A stretch of DNA of 34,444 nucleotides from JBDIAR01 sp039812545 (lineage in GTDB: Bacteria > Actinomycetota > Actinomycetes > Actinomycetales > Dermatophilaceae): the NCBI GenBank assembly GCA_039812545.1, contig JBDIAR010000007.1, positions 1 to 34,444 on the forward strand. Direction: 5' to 3'. Shown here one piece after another: positions 9,084 to 15,765 of the stretch. Numbering within the stretch: the stretch's first letter is position 1; every line of letters begins with the position of its first letter. The translations under genes were made by a program, and so were the position numbers. The notes beneath the pieces were generated by a model. That model saw only the letters and a list, made by a program, of their open reading frames with translations, was not told the DNA's origin and did no database searches.

Positions 9084-9683
9084 ATGGACAGGAACGCGGA
9101 CGACGCCGATCACCCCTCAGAGCCCCCCGACCACCTCGATCCCCTCGGGCCCGCTGCGCCCGTCGGGCCCCCAGGGCCAGTCGTGCCACTGGGCGGGGAC
9201 TTCGGTGACGGCGCGGCCGCGGGCGATCGCGACGACGACCTCGACGAACGGTTCGCCAGCATCGTGGCCCACTGGGACGACGCGGCCGCGCCCACCGACG
9301 CGACGGCCGGACCGGAGCCCGACCCGCCGGCAACCGACCCCCCGACCGGTTCGGCCGGCTCTCTCGCCGCGAGCGCCGCCACCCGGTTCGTCCCGTTCGA
9401 GCCTCAGGCGTGGCGCGGCCACAGCCCGGACGAGATCGACGAGCACTTCGAACCCCCGCCGCCGGATCCGCTGCCGGCCCCCGAGGACGATCCGTTCTTC
9501 TGGGCGATCGTCGTCGGTCTCGTCGGCGGGCCGCTGCTGGTGTTGTGGGTGGTGCTCTTCCGGCAGGGCGGGTCGACGGGTTGGCTGTATGCCGGCATCG
9601 CGGCGACCGTCGTCGGTTTCGTCCTGCTGGTCCTGCGCAAGGGCAATAGTCGCGACGACGACGATTTCGGCATACGGCTGTAG
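9084..9683 (+). CDS. proline/acidic-rich protein with two C-terminal membrane helices
   Basis: This is a conserved-hypothetical type protein of 199 residues starting MDRNADDADHPSEPPDH (ATG 9084; GTG 9081 is possible). The first 130 residues are dominated by Pro, Asp, Ala and Gly and are probably disordered and cytoplasmic. They include EIDEHFEPPPPDPLP just before the membrane, a feature I associate with small actinobacterial membrane proteins. Two helices follow, near residues 136-156 (FFWAIVVGLVGGPLLVLWVV) and 163-183 (WLYAGIAATVVGFVLLVL), and then a short acidic tail ending FGIRL, where the Ile is encoded by rare ATA inside a GGCATAC word. No enzymatic motif is present and the function is unknown. 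It is convergent with the glucokinase gene. Confidence 0.75.
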   Translation: MDRNADDADHPSEPPDHLDPLGPAAPVGPPGPVVPLGGDFGDGAAAGDRDDDLDERFASIVAHWDDAAAPTDATAGPEPDPPATDPPTGSAGSLAASAATRFVPFEPQAWRGHSPDEIDEHFEPPPPDPLPAPEDDPFFWAIVVGLVGGPLLVLWVVLFRQGGSTGWLYAGIAATVVGFVLLVLRKGNSRDDDDFGIRL

Positions 9684-9686
9684 TCG

Positions 9687-9704
9687 TCCCTGCGAAAACA
9701 GGGG
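9687..9704 (+). terminator. short hairpin after the 9084-9683 gene
   Basis: CCCTG (9688-9692) pairs with CAGGG (9699-9703) around a CGAAAA loop, directly behind the stop at 9681-9683 and before the convergent glucokinase stop. The stem is short and lacks a U-tract, so it is only a possible terminator. Confidence 0.3.
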
Positions 9705-9729
9705 CGCACGCTCGAGCCGGTCGGACCCC

Positions 9730-10719
9730 TCAGCCGGCGGACGACTCCGGGTACGCCTGCCGGGCCAGATCCGCGGCTCCGATCACGCCGGCTTCATTAC
9801 CGAGCGCCGCCTGGACGATCCGCGCCTCGGGTCGATGGCCGCGGCCGGTCAGGTGCCGCCGGAAGGTGTCGCGGGCCGGGCCGAGGAGAAGCTCCCCCGC
9901 GGCGCTGACCCCGCCGCCGATCACGAAGGTTCCGGGGTCGAAGGCGGCGGCCAGGTTGGCCATCCCGACCCCCAACCACTGTCCGATCTCGGCCAGTAAC
10001 TCGATCGCCGTGAGGTCGCCGCGTTGGGCCACCTCGGTCACCAGCGGACCGGTCAGGCCCTTCGGATCGCCGCCGGTCATCGACAGCAACTCGGCGGCGA
10101 GCGGCGAGTTGGCGTCGGTAAGGGTACGGGCCTCGCGGACCAGGGCGTTGCCGGAGGCGTACTGCTCCCAGCAGCCACGATTGCCGCACTCGCACCGAAT
10201 CCCCTGCGGGACGACCTGCATGTGCGCGAACTCCCCGGCCAATCCGTAGCGACCGCGCTGGATGACACCGTCCTGGACGATGCCGCCACCGATCCCCGTG
10301 CCGAGGTTGACCATGATCAGGTGGCTCTCGCCCTGACCCGCGCCGAACCGGTACTCGGCCCAGGCGGAGGCGTTGGCGTCGTTGTCGACGGTGATCGGCC
10401 ACGGCAACCGGGCGGCCAGCCGATCACGCAGCGGTTCGCCCCGCCAGGACAGGTGGGGGGCGAAGACGACCGTCGCCCGATCGGCCGCGACGAAGCCCGC
10501 GGCCCCGATCCCGAGCGCCGCCACCCGATCTTCGCCGACCGTGGCGGTCAACTCCTCGACCACCGAGACGATGGTGTCCTCGACGACCTGGGGCGACTTG
10601 GACCGGTCGGGGGTGTCCCGGCGGGCCCGGCCGACGACCTTGCCGGCCAGGTCCACGACCCCGCCGGCAACCTTGGTCCCCCCGATGTCGATCCCGATGG
10701 CATACGGGCGCTCGGTCAT
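9730..10719 (-). CDS. glk: ROK-family glucokinase
   Basis: ATP (or polyphosphate)-dependent phosphorylation of glucose to glucose 6-phosphate. The 329-residue protein shows the ROK layout: phosphate-binding GIDIGGTKVAGG at the N-terminus, catalytic DNDANASAWAE, glycine-rich VNLGTGIGGGIV, the sugar/zinc block GEFAHMQVVPQG, and the zinc-binding CECGNRGCWEQYASG, which is the ROK signature. GTFVIGGGVSAAG closes the second nucleotide lobe. ATG 10719 is chosen because it begins the consensus N-terminus, has CCTCC (RBS complement) at 10725-10729 with a 5-nt spacer, and overlaps the upstream stop as ATGA. In Streptomyces the orthologous GlkA also mediates carbon catabolite repression; that role here is inference from homology. 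Confidence 0.93.
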   Translation of the reverse strand: MTERPYAIGIDIGGTKVAGGVVDLAGKVVGRARRDTPDRSKSPQVVEDTIVSVVEELTATVGEDRVAALGIGAAGFVAADRATVVFAPHLSWRGEPLRDRLAARLPWPITVDNDANASAWAEYRFGAGQGESHLIMVNLGTGIGGGIVQDGVIQRGRYGLAGEFAHMQVVPQGIRCECGNRGCWEQYASGNALVREARTLTDANSPLAAELLSMTGGDPKGLTGPLVTEVAQRGDLTAIELLAEIGQWLGVGMANLAAAFDPGTFVIGGGVSAAGELLLGPARDTFRRHLTGRGHRPEARIVQAALGNEAGVIGAADLARQAYPESSAG

Positions 10720-11249
10720 CTGGTCCTCCCGTCCTCGGGGTCGCGCGGCGGCTGGCTGCCCGCGGTCTCCCACGGCGTGGGGGCTGCGGCCGCGCGTTGG
10801 GCATCGGCGATATCTTTCAACGCCTCGGCCACGAATCCGGCGAACGAGGCGACTTGTTCGATCGTGTCGGGGCTGATCCGGCGCAACAGGTCGATTCCCC
10901 GGCAGATGGGGCAGATCCGGCAGACCGGGTCCCGACCGGTCGGGCCGCCCGACGCACCGCGTCCCCCGCCGGTCCCGCCCCCGCCGCAGGTCGGGCAGGT
11001 CGCGTGGTCATGTGCCGTATGCGGGGGCGCGTCCTGAGCTGGTGGTTTGTCCGTCGTATGCCGTGTCTCGCCGGCCGCCGGTGCCTCGTCGGCCACGGAC
11101 GACGGGTCGGACGGGTCGGACGCGTCGTCGGGCGGAGGGGCCGCCTCTTGCCCGGCGGGCGCGTGGTCGCGGGCCAGGGAGGTCAACGCCGCGACGAGCC
11201 GTGCCGTTTCGTCGGCCAGCGAGCCGACGGGTTCGTCGTCGTAGGTCAT
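10716..11249 (-). CDS. hypothetical protein with Cys-rich zinc knuckle, upstream of glucokinase
   Basis: The product has 177 residues. The N-terminus (MTYDDEPVGSLADETARLVAAL) is helical, then come about 60 Ala/Pro/Asp-rich residues. Next is a cysteine block: CPTCGGGG around residue 85 and CRICPICRG around residue 110, which can bind one zinc through four to five cysteines. A helical C-terminus follows (IEQVASFAGFVAEALKDIA). It overlaps glk by 4 bp (ATGA) and follows the SRPBCC gene by 70 bp, so the three probably form an operon. In Streptomyces a gene of unknown function (SCO2127, from memory) precedes glkA in the same way and has been linked to glucose sensitivity; equivalence is suggested by position, not shown. 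No catalytic motif is seen. Confidence 0.75.
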   Translation of the reverse strand: MTYDDEPVGSLADETARLVAALTSLARDHAPAGQEAAPPPDDASDPSDPSSVADEAPAAGETRHTTDKPPAQDAPPHTAHDHATCPTCGGGGTGGGRGASGGPTGRDPVCRICPICRGIDLLRRISPDTIEQVASFAGFVAEALKDIADAQRAAAAPTPWETAGSQPPRDPEDGRTR

Positions 11250-11319
11250 CCGAAGCGGGTCACCTCGGAGACGGCGCCCGACGGGTCGCGCGGTGACCTC
11301 ACGCGCGCTCCGGGCGTCA

Positions 11320-11766
11320 TCACGATTCCACGCGCTTCTTCAGGTTGGCCAGTGCGGTGTCGACGATGACTTGTTCGGCGCGGCGCTTCAACGCCCCGAT
11401 GATCGGGATCTTGACGGCGACCGCGAGCCGATAGGTCACGTGCGTCTTGCGGCGACCTTCCGGCTTGAGGGTGTAGGACCCGGTCATCACCTTCAAGATG
11501 TTCGACTTCACCAGATTCCACGACACGACACCGGCGCCGCTTTCGACGATGTCCCAGTCGTACTCGAGGACATAGGTGTCGCGCAGGACACCGGCGTCGA
11601 GGGTGAAGCGGACCTGGTCGGCCCAGCCGTCGCCCTCCTCGGAGAGGATGCACGCCTCGGTGACGTCGGAGACCCACTCGGGGTAGGCCTCGAAGTCCGC
11701 GATGGCGTCGATCACCGCCGCCGGAGTGGCGGCGACGACGATGCTGGACTCCGTGCGGTCGGCCAT
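11320..11766 (-). CDS. SRPBCC/START-like (polyketide cyclase-type) family protein
   Basis: A small soluble protein of 148 residues with the START/Bet v1-like helix-grip fold. Family hallmarks are the N-terminal IVVAATPAAVIDAIADFEAYPEWV (the first helix ending in a YPxW motif), DQVRFTLDAGVLRDTYVLEY in the beta sheet, and the long C-terminal helix IIGALKRRAEQVIVDTALANLKKR. Such proteins bind hydrophobic ligands in an internal cavity; the ligand is not known. The open frame extends to 11913, but ATG 11766 gives the family N-terminus and has TAGCCT 8 nt upstream, consistent with leaderless transcription. The equivalent in M. tuberculosis is the Rv2185c position, divergent from fadD15 as here. Confidence 0.88.
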   Translation of the reverse strand: MADRTESSIVVAATPAAVIDAIADFEAYPEWVSDVTEACILSEEGDGWADQVRFTLDAGVLRDTYVLEYDWDIVESGAGVVSWNLVKSNILKVMTGSYTLKPEGRRKTHVTYRLAVAVKIPIIGALKRRAEQVIVDTALANLKKRVES

Positions 11767-11774
11767 GAGGTCCA

Positions 11775-11780
11775 AGGCTA
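11775..11780 (-). promoter_or_regulatory. -10 box (TAGCCT) for SRPBCC gene, leaderless
   Basis: TAGCCT matches TANNNT and ends 8 nt before ATG 11766, so the mRNA likely begins at or beside the start codon. It lies on the opposite strand from the fadD promoter at 11854-11882. Confidence 0.45.
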
Positions 11781-11853
11781 ATGCCCGGGCCGGGAACGTG
11801 CCGCATGTTGGTCGGGCTACCCGCCCTCCGGATGTGAACTGACTCACCCACTG

Positions 11854-11882
11854 TTGCCGGGCCTTTAGCCCCTGGACACAAT
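11854..11882 (+). promoter_or_regulatory. sigma70-type promoter for the acyl-CoA ligase gene
   Basis: TTGCCG (11854-11859) and CACAAT (11877-11882) are separated by exactly 17 bp, close to the TTGACA/TATAAT spacing rule. Transcription would start near 11889, giving a leader of about 70 nt that carries the ribosome-binding site AGAGG at 11949-11953. Confidence 0.55.
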
Positions 11883-11958
11883 CATGAGGGGAGACGACAG
11901 TCGACCTATCCATCGCCTGGCGTGCGACGCCGCACGCAGGACCCGTTCAGAGGACGAC

Positions 11959-13761
11959 ATGATCGAGATCCAGATCCCCGCCATCGCCACCCCCAACCCC
12001 GACGGGAATCTCGCCCTGCTGCCCGTCGAGAAGGCGCGTACCAATCCCCGACTGGCCACCTTCGCGGTGCGTGAGGGCGCCGGGTGGCGCGACATCACCG
12101 CAGCCGAGTTCTCCGCCGCGGTCGACGCACTCGCCAAGGGCTTCATCGCCGCAGGCCTCGTGCCCGGCGACCGACTCGGCCTGATGTGCAAGACGCGTTA
12201 CGAATGGACGCTGGTGGACTTCGCGGCGTGGACCGCGGGCCTGGTCGTCGTCCCCGTCTACGAAACCTCCTCCCCCGATCAATTGCGTTGGATCATGGCG
12301 GATTCCGGCGCCAAGGCCCTCGTGGTCGAGACCGCTCGTCATTTCAGCGAGGCCACCGAGGTTCACCCGGAGCTTCCCGAACTCAAGGACATCTGGCAGA
12401 TCGACGCCGGCGCGCTCGACGAGCTCGTCCGGATCGGGTCCGACGTCTCCGACGAGGTCCTCGAAGAACACCGCCGGCACGCCAACGGCGAGAGTGTCGC
12501 CACGATCATCTACACCTCGGGCACGACGGGCCGCCCCAAGGGTTGCGTCCTGACGCACGCGAACTTCCTTGAGCTCTCGGCGAATGCGGCCGACCGCCTG
12601 GCGGAGATCGTGCGGGCCGACGGCGCCTCGACGCTGCTCTTCCTGCCGCTCGCCCATGTCTTCGCCCGGTTCATCGAAGTCCTCTGCCTGGAGACCGGAT
12701 CCAAGCTCGGCCACACCGCGGACATCAAGACGCTGACCGCGGACTTCGGCACCTACCACCCGAGCTTCGTGCTCTCCGTCCCGCGGGTCTTCGAGAAGAT
12801 CTACAACTCGGCCGAGCAGAAGGCGATGGCCGACGGCAAGGGCCGGATCTTCTCGGCGGCCGCGGACTGCGCGGTGGCATACAGCCAGTCGTTGGACACC
12901 GGCGGCCCGGGCTGGATGCTGAAGATCCAGCGGGCCATCTACGACAAGCTGTTGTACGGCAAGTTGCGTGCGTTGATGGGCGGGCGCTGCTCGTATGCCA
13001 TCTCCGGCGGCGCGCCGTTGTCGCCCCACATCAACCACTTCTTCCGCGGCATCGGGCTTGAGGTGCTGGAGGGCTACGGCCTGACCGAGACGACGGCGCC
13101 GGTCGGGGTCAACACCCCAGAGGCGATCAAGATCGGCACGATCGGCCAGCCGCTGCCCGGCAACGCCGTCCGGATCGCCGACGACGGCGAGATCCTCGTC
13201 AAGGGCATCGCGGTCTTCAAGGAGTACTTCAACAACCCGCAGGCCACCGCCGACGCCTTCGAGGACGGCTGGTTCAAGACGGGCGACCTCGGGGCGCTGG
13301 ACCGCGAGGGATATCTGCGGATCACGGGTCGCAAGAAGGAGATTCTCGTGACCGCCGGCGGCAAGAATGTCGCACCCGCGCAGTTGGAGGACGTCATCCG
13401 CACCAGCCCCGTCGTGTCGCAGTGCATCGTCGTCGGGGACCGGCGCCCGTTCGTGGGTGCGCTGGTCACCATCGACCCGGAGATGATCGACGCCTACGCC
13501 AAGGCACACCATCTCAAGGACCTCACGGTCGCATCCGCCAAGGACCATCCCGCGATCCACGCGGAGGTGCAGCGGGTCATCGACGAGGCCAACAAGACGG
13601 TCAGCAAGGCCGAGTCGATCCGCAAGTTCGTCGTCTTGGACACCGACTTCACCGAGGCGAACGGATACCTGACCCCGTCGCTGAAGCTCAAGCGCAATGT
13701 CGTCATGCAGGACTTCTCCGACAACGTCGAGGCCCTGTATGCCGGAGCCAAGGGCGACTGA
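11959..13761 (+). CDS. long-chain fatty acid-CoA ligase (FadD15-like)
   Basis: The enzyme activates long-chain fatty acids to acyl-CoA through an acyl-adenylate, feeding lipid synthesis or beta-oxidation at the inner face of the membrane. It has 600 residues. AMP-binding motifs in order: P-loop YTSGTTGRPKG (about residues 192-202), FLPLAHVFARF, EGYGLTETTAP (adenine site), GWFKTGDLG with the hinge region, and GRKKEILVTAGGKNVAP with the catalytic-lysine region. ATG 11959 is chosen over the longer frame because it has AGAGG with a 5-nt spacer and starts the family N-terminus MIEIQIPAIA. The gene is divergent from the SRPBCC gene, the same arrangement as Rv2185c/Rv2187 in mycobacteria. Hairpins at 13778-13845 end the transcript. 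Confidence 0.93.
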   Translation: MIEIQIPAIATPNPDGNLALLPVEKARTNPRLATFAVREGAGWRDITAAEFSAAVDALAKGFIAAGLVPGDRLGLMCKTRYEWTLVDFAAWTAGLVVVPVYETSSPDQLRWIMADSGAKALVVETARHFSEATEVHPELPELKDIWQIDAGALDELVRIGSDVSDEVLEEHRRHANGESVATIIYTSGTTGRPKGCVLTHANFLELSANAADRLAEIVRADGASTLLFLPLAHVFARFIEVLCLETGSKLGHTADIKTLTADFGTYHPSFVLSVPRVFEKIYNSAEQKAMADGKGRIFSAAADCAVAYSQSLDTGGPGWMLKIQRAIYDKLLYGKLRALMGGRCSYAISGGAPLSPHINHFFRGIGLEVLEGYGLTETTAPVGVNTPEAIKIGTIGQPLPGNAVRIADDGEILVKGIAVFKEYFNNPQATADAFEDGWFKTGDLGALDREGYLRITGRKKEILVTAGGKNVAPAQLEDVIRTSPVVSQCIVVGDRRPFVGALVTIDPEMIDAYAKAHHLKDLTVASAKDHPAIHAEVQRVIDEANKTVSKAESIRKFVVLDTDFTEANGYLTPSLKLKRNVVMQDFSDNVEALYAGAKGD

Positions 13762-13777
13762 CCCGTCCGGATTGTGA

Positions 13778-13808
13778 CGACACCGGCGGCGGACTATCGC
13801 CGGCGTCG
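13778..13808 (+). terminator. hairpin after acyl-CoA ligase
   Basis: CGAC-A-CCGGCG (13778-13788) pairs with CGCCGG-C-GTCG (13798-13808), with a single A/C mismatch and a 9-nt loop, 17 nt after the ligase stop. There is no U-tract, as is common in high-GC actinobacteria. Confidence 0.5.
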
Positions 13809-13813
13809 GCCAT

Positions 13814-13845
13814 GGGGGCGGTGCGCGGTCACGCGTGCCGCCCCC
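13814..13845. terminator. strong G/C hairpin over the end of the lipoprotein gene
   Basis: GGGGGCGG-TGCGCG (13814-13827) pairs with CGCGTG-CCGCCCCC (13832-13845) through 12 Watson-Crick and 2 wobble pairs, with a 4-nt loop. It contains the stop and last codons of the convergent lipoprotein gene and could terminate transcription from both sides. Confidence 0.55.
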
Positions 13846-15217
13846 AGGTCGTCAGCCAACCGCGCCAACCGGTCACCAGCTCTGCGCGAGCTGCACCGAA
13901 GAATGTCGGCATAGTTGTCTCGCAGTCGGTTTGCCGGGTGGCACACGCTCGGTAGAAGTCGATCAGAGGCTGAGTCCCGGAGCGCGTGATGAGATAGGCG
14001 ACGACGCTCCAGGAGCGCTCGTAGGCGCTCAGCATGTCGGCCCGGCCGCTCGCGGTCTGCTGGTCGAACTCGACGTCGGTCGGCCACGCACTCGGCGGGT
14101 GTCCGGCGCGTACGGCAGCCAACAGTGTCGGTGCCGTCTCGGCGGCGGATGCCCCGACGTGGTGGTAGCCGACCCATTGCGCGAACCCCTCCGACAGCCA
14201 CATCGGGACCGGCTCGGTGGTCGTGGCACGAACGGCGACGTGCGTCACCTCGTGGGTGACGACGGTCTGCCGGCCGCGGTCACCGAGCCCGGCCATCGCG
14301 GTCAGATTGAGGTAGATGCGGTCACTCGAGGCCCGCTCCCCCGTTGTCAGCGGCCCGTCCGTGACGGCGGCCGTCGCGGTCAGGCTCGCCTCGGATCGGC
14401 GCAGCTGGGCGGCGAGTTCGGCCGAGCTGCGAGGTAGCACGATGACCAGGCCCGGGGATGGGCCCCACACGGCGGCGACGGCGGTCCGGGCGTCCCTCGC
14501 CTCCCGGTCGGCACGCCGAAGCTCGGTCTGCGGGACATTGCCGATGACCACGACGCCGGTGGCCTGCGGATCACGCCAGACGTCGACATCGGGCAGGTCC
14601 CAGGGCTGCGGGTCGGCGGCCAGCGCGGTGATGACGGCACCGCCGCCGGCCGGTCGTGGCTGAGTCGTCACGGTCGTGACCACGACCCGAGGCGTTCGGT
14701 CGAAGCCGGCGATGGCATACCCGAGGTCGGCCACGCAGACGGTGGCTCCCGTTACTTCGGCGGGATTCGCCCGCGGGCGAATCGGGCCGATGGACAAGGA
14801 GATTCGAAGTTTGCGGAGGACCGGGAAGACCGCCGCGTCCCGTCTCGCGGCGCTCGGGTCGGCGCTGCTGAAGGACGAACTCCACAGCCGCGCATCACCG
14901 GCCTGCAGCGCTCGTGCCCTGGTCTGTAGCGCCGCGGCCACCCCCGCGCAATCCGCTCCACCGGTCGAATCGGGCTGAGCAGAGCCGACTGTCGTGCCGT
15001 CGCCGGGAGCGCGCGCGGCCGTCGCCGGTGGCGAGGTGGTCAGCTCGGACAGACTCGACCGCGAGGCGTCGGGGGCCGCCGAACACGCCGTGACGAGGAC
15101 GGTGAGCAGGAGCGGACCGGCATACCTGAGGACGCGCCGCCCGGACCCCCACGACCGGGGCGAGCCAACACCTTCCGCAGCCACACGAAAGGCGCGGCGG
15201 GGCCGGTGCCGGGACAT
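13829..15217 (-). CDS. lipoprotein with gluzincin (peptidase MA-like) domain
   Basis: This exported protein has 462 residues. The N-terminus is basic, followed by a hydrophobic helix and lipobox LVTAC with lipidated Cys45. A Ser/Thr/Ala-rich linker and an NTF2-like region (about 85-190) come next. The C-terminal half has the zinc motif HEVTH (about 320-324) and a downstream glutamate in MWLSEGFAQW (about 342), the layout of gluzincins such as the peptidase MA family. It would act at the outer face of the membrane; the substrate is unknown. ATG 15217 is preferred because TACGAT lies 7 nt upstream (leaderless); ATG 15226 and GTG 15241 are alternatives. It is convergent with the acyl-CoA ligase gene. 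Confidence 0.85.
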   Translation of the reverse strand: MSRHRPRRAFRVAAEGVGSPRSWGSGRRVLRYAGPLLLTVLVTACSAAPDASRSSLSELTTSPPATAARAPGDGTTVGSAQPDSTGGADCAGVAAALQTRARALQAGDARLWSSSFSSADPSAARRDAAVFPVLRKLRISLSIGPIRPRANPAEVTGATVCVADLGYAIAGFDRTPRVVVTTVTTQPRPAGGGAVITALAADPQPWDLPDVDVWRDPQATGVVVIGNVPQTELRRADREARDARTAVAAVWGPSPGLVIVLPRSSAELAAQLRRSEASLTATAAVTDGPLTTGERASSDRIYLNLTAMAGLGDRGRQTVVTHEVTHVAVRATTTEPVPMWLSEGFAQWVGYHHVGASAAETAPTLLAAVRAGHPPSAWPTDVEFDQQTASGRADMLSAYERSWSVVAYLITRSGTQPLIDFYRACATRQTDCETTMPTFFGAARAELVTGWRGWLTTWGRHA

Positions 15218-15224
15218 GGCCCTC

Positions 15225-15230
15225 ATCGTA
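15225..15230 (-). promoter_or_regulatory. -10 box (TACGAT) for lipoprotein gene, leaderless
   Basis: TACGAT fits TANNNT and ends 7 nt before ATG 15217. If used, it rules out the two longer starts at 15226 and 15241, which would lie at or upstream of the transcription start. Confidence 0.4.
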
Positions 15231-15251
15231 TGGGCGTCCACGCCCGGTCGG

Positions 15252-15590
15252 TCAGCCGGTCAGACCCTGCGGCACGACGCGCAGCCGGTTCGGCTCGTCG
15301 GCGAAGGCGCGCAGCAGGCGGGCCGATTCACGGGTGACCAGACCGGCGCGGACGAAGAGTCCGACGGCGGCCCACTCCCCCTCGTCGAGATCGAGATCGA
15401 CGACCTCGTCGCGCCACGGGCCGAATCCCTCGCCAGACCAGTCGCCATCACCGGAGTCCACCGCCACCGGCGAGGGCGGCAACACCCTCATGATGGTGAC
15501 GACACAATCCGCGCAGTGGTCGGGTCCCCGCCCGTTGAACCGGGCCGCCCGTTCCGGCGAGGCCGGACAGGTCGCGCAGTCGATCAACAT
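15252..15590 (-). CDS. small CxxC-CxxC conserved hypothetical protein
   Basis: The protein has 112 residues and begins MLIDCATCPASPERAARFNG. Two CxxC pairs (Cys5/Cys8 and Cys26/Cys29) could hold one zinc ion. The second pair sits in DHCADCVVTIM, a motif I associate with small actinobacterial proteins coded near the DnaQ-UvrC fusion and NlpC/P60 genes. The rest is acidic and predicted helical (LDEGEWAAVGLFVRAGLVTRES). ATG 15590 has AAGGAG (complement at 15598-15603) upstream with a good spacer. The much longer open frame to 16394 is antisense to the exonuclease gene and is not used. It lies 34 nt upstream of the lipoprotein gene on the same strand. Function unknown. Confidence 0.8.
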   Translation of the reverse strand: MLIDCATCPASPERAARFNGRGPDHCADCVVTIMRVLPPSPVAVDSGDGDWSGEGFGPWRDEVVDLDLDEGEWAAVGLFVRAGLVTRESARLLRAFADEPNRLRVVPQGLTG

Positions 15591-15656
15591 GATCGGTCTC
15601 CTTTCGTCGAGCCACACAGTAAGAGGCAGCACCGACAGCCCAGATCGGCCCGCATC

Positions 15657-15726
15657 AGTTCCGTGCCCCAAGTTCCCTGCTCCCAGTTCCGTCCTCGGAG
15701 TTCCGTCCTCTGTGTTCCGTGTGGCG
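15657..15726. repeat. 14-bp imperfect tandem repeat, five units
   Basis: Five head-to-tail units of exactly 14 bp: AGTTCCGTGCCCCA, AGTTCCCTGCTCCC, AGTTCCGTCCTCGG, AGTTCCGTCCTCTG, TGTTCCGTGTGGCG. The AGTTCC core is kept in four and TGTTCC in the fifth. The array fills the gap between the divergent CxxC protein (start 15590) and exonuclease/UvrC-like (start 15766) genes and ends 27 bp before the -10 box of the latter. Confidence 0.85.
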
Positions 15727-15752
15727 TCCGAGGCGTTGTCGGTGCCCCCCGA

Positions 15753-15758
15753 TACGGT
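15753..15758 (+). promoter_or_regulatory. -10 box (TACGGT) for exonuclease/UvrC-like gene, leaderless
   Basis: TACGGT matches TANNNT and ends 7 nt before GTG 15766. It supports that start over GTG 15721 and 15742, which lie upstream of the box. Confidence 0.45.
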
Positions 15759-15765
15759 CGCGAAT

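Noticed and set aside
11258..11298. GGTCACC/GGTGACC inverted repeat in the gap before the zinc-knuckle gene
   Set aside because: Seven bp arms 27 nt apart in GC-rich DNA; too weak to call a site.
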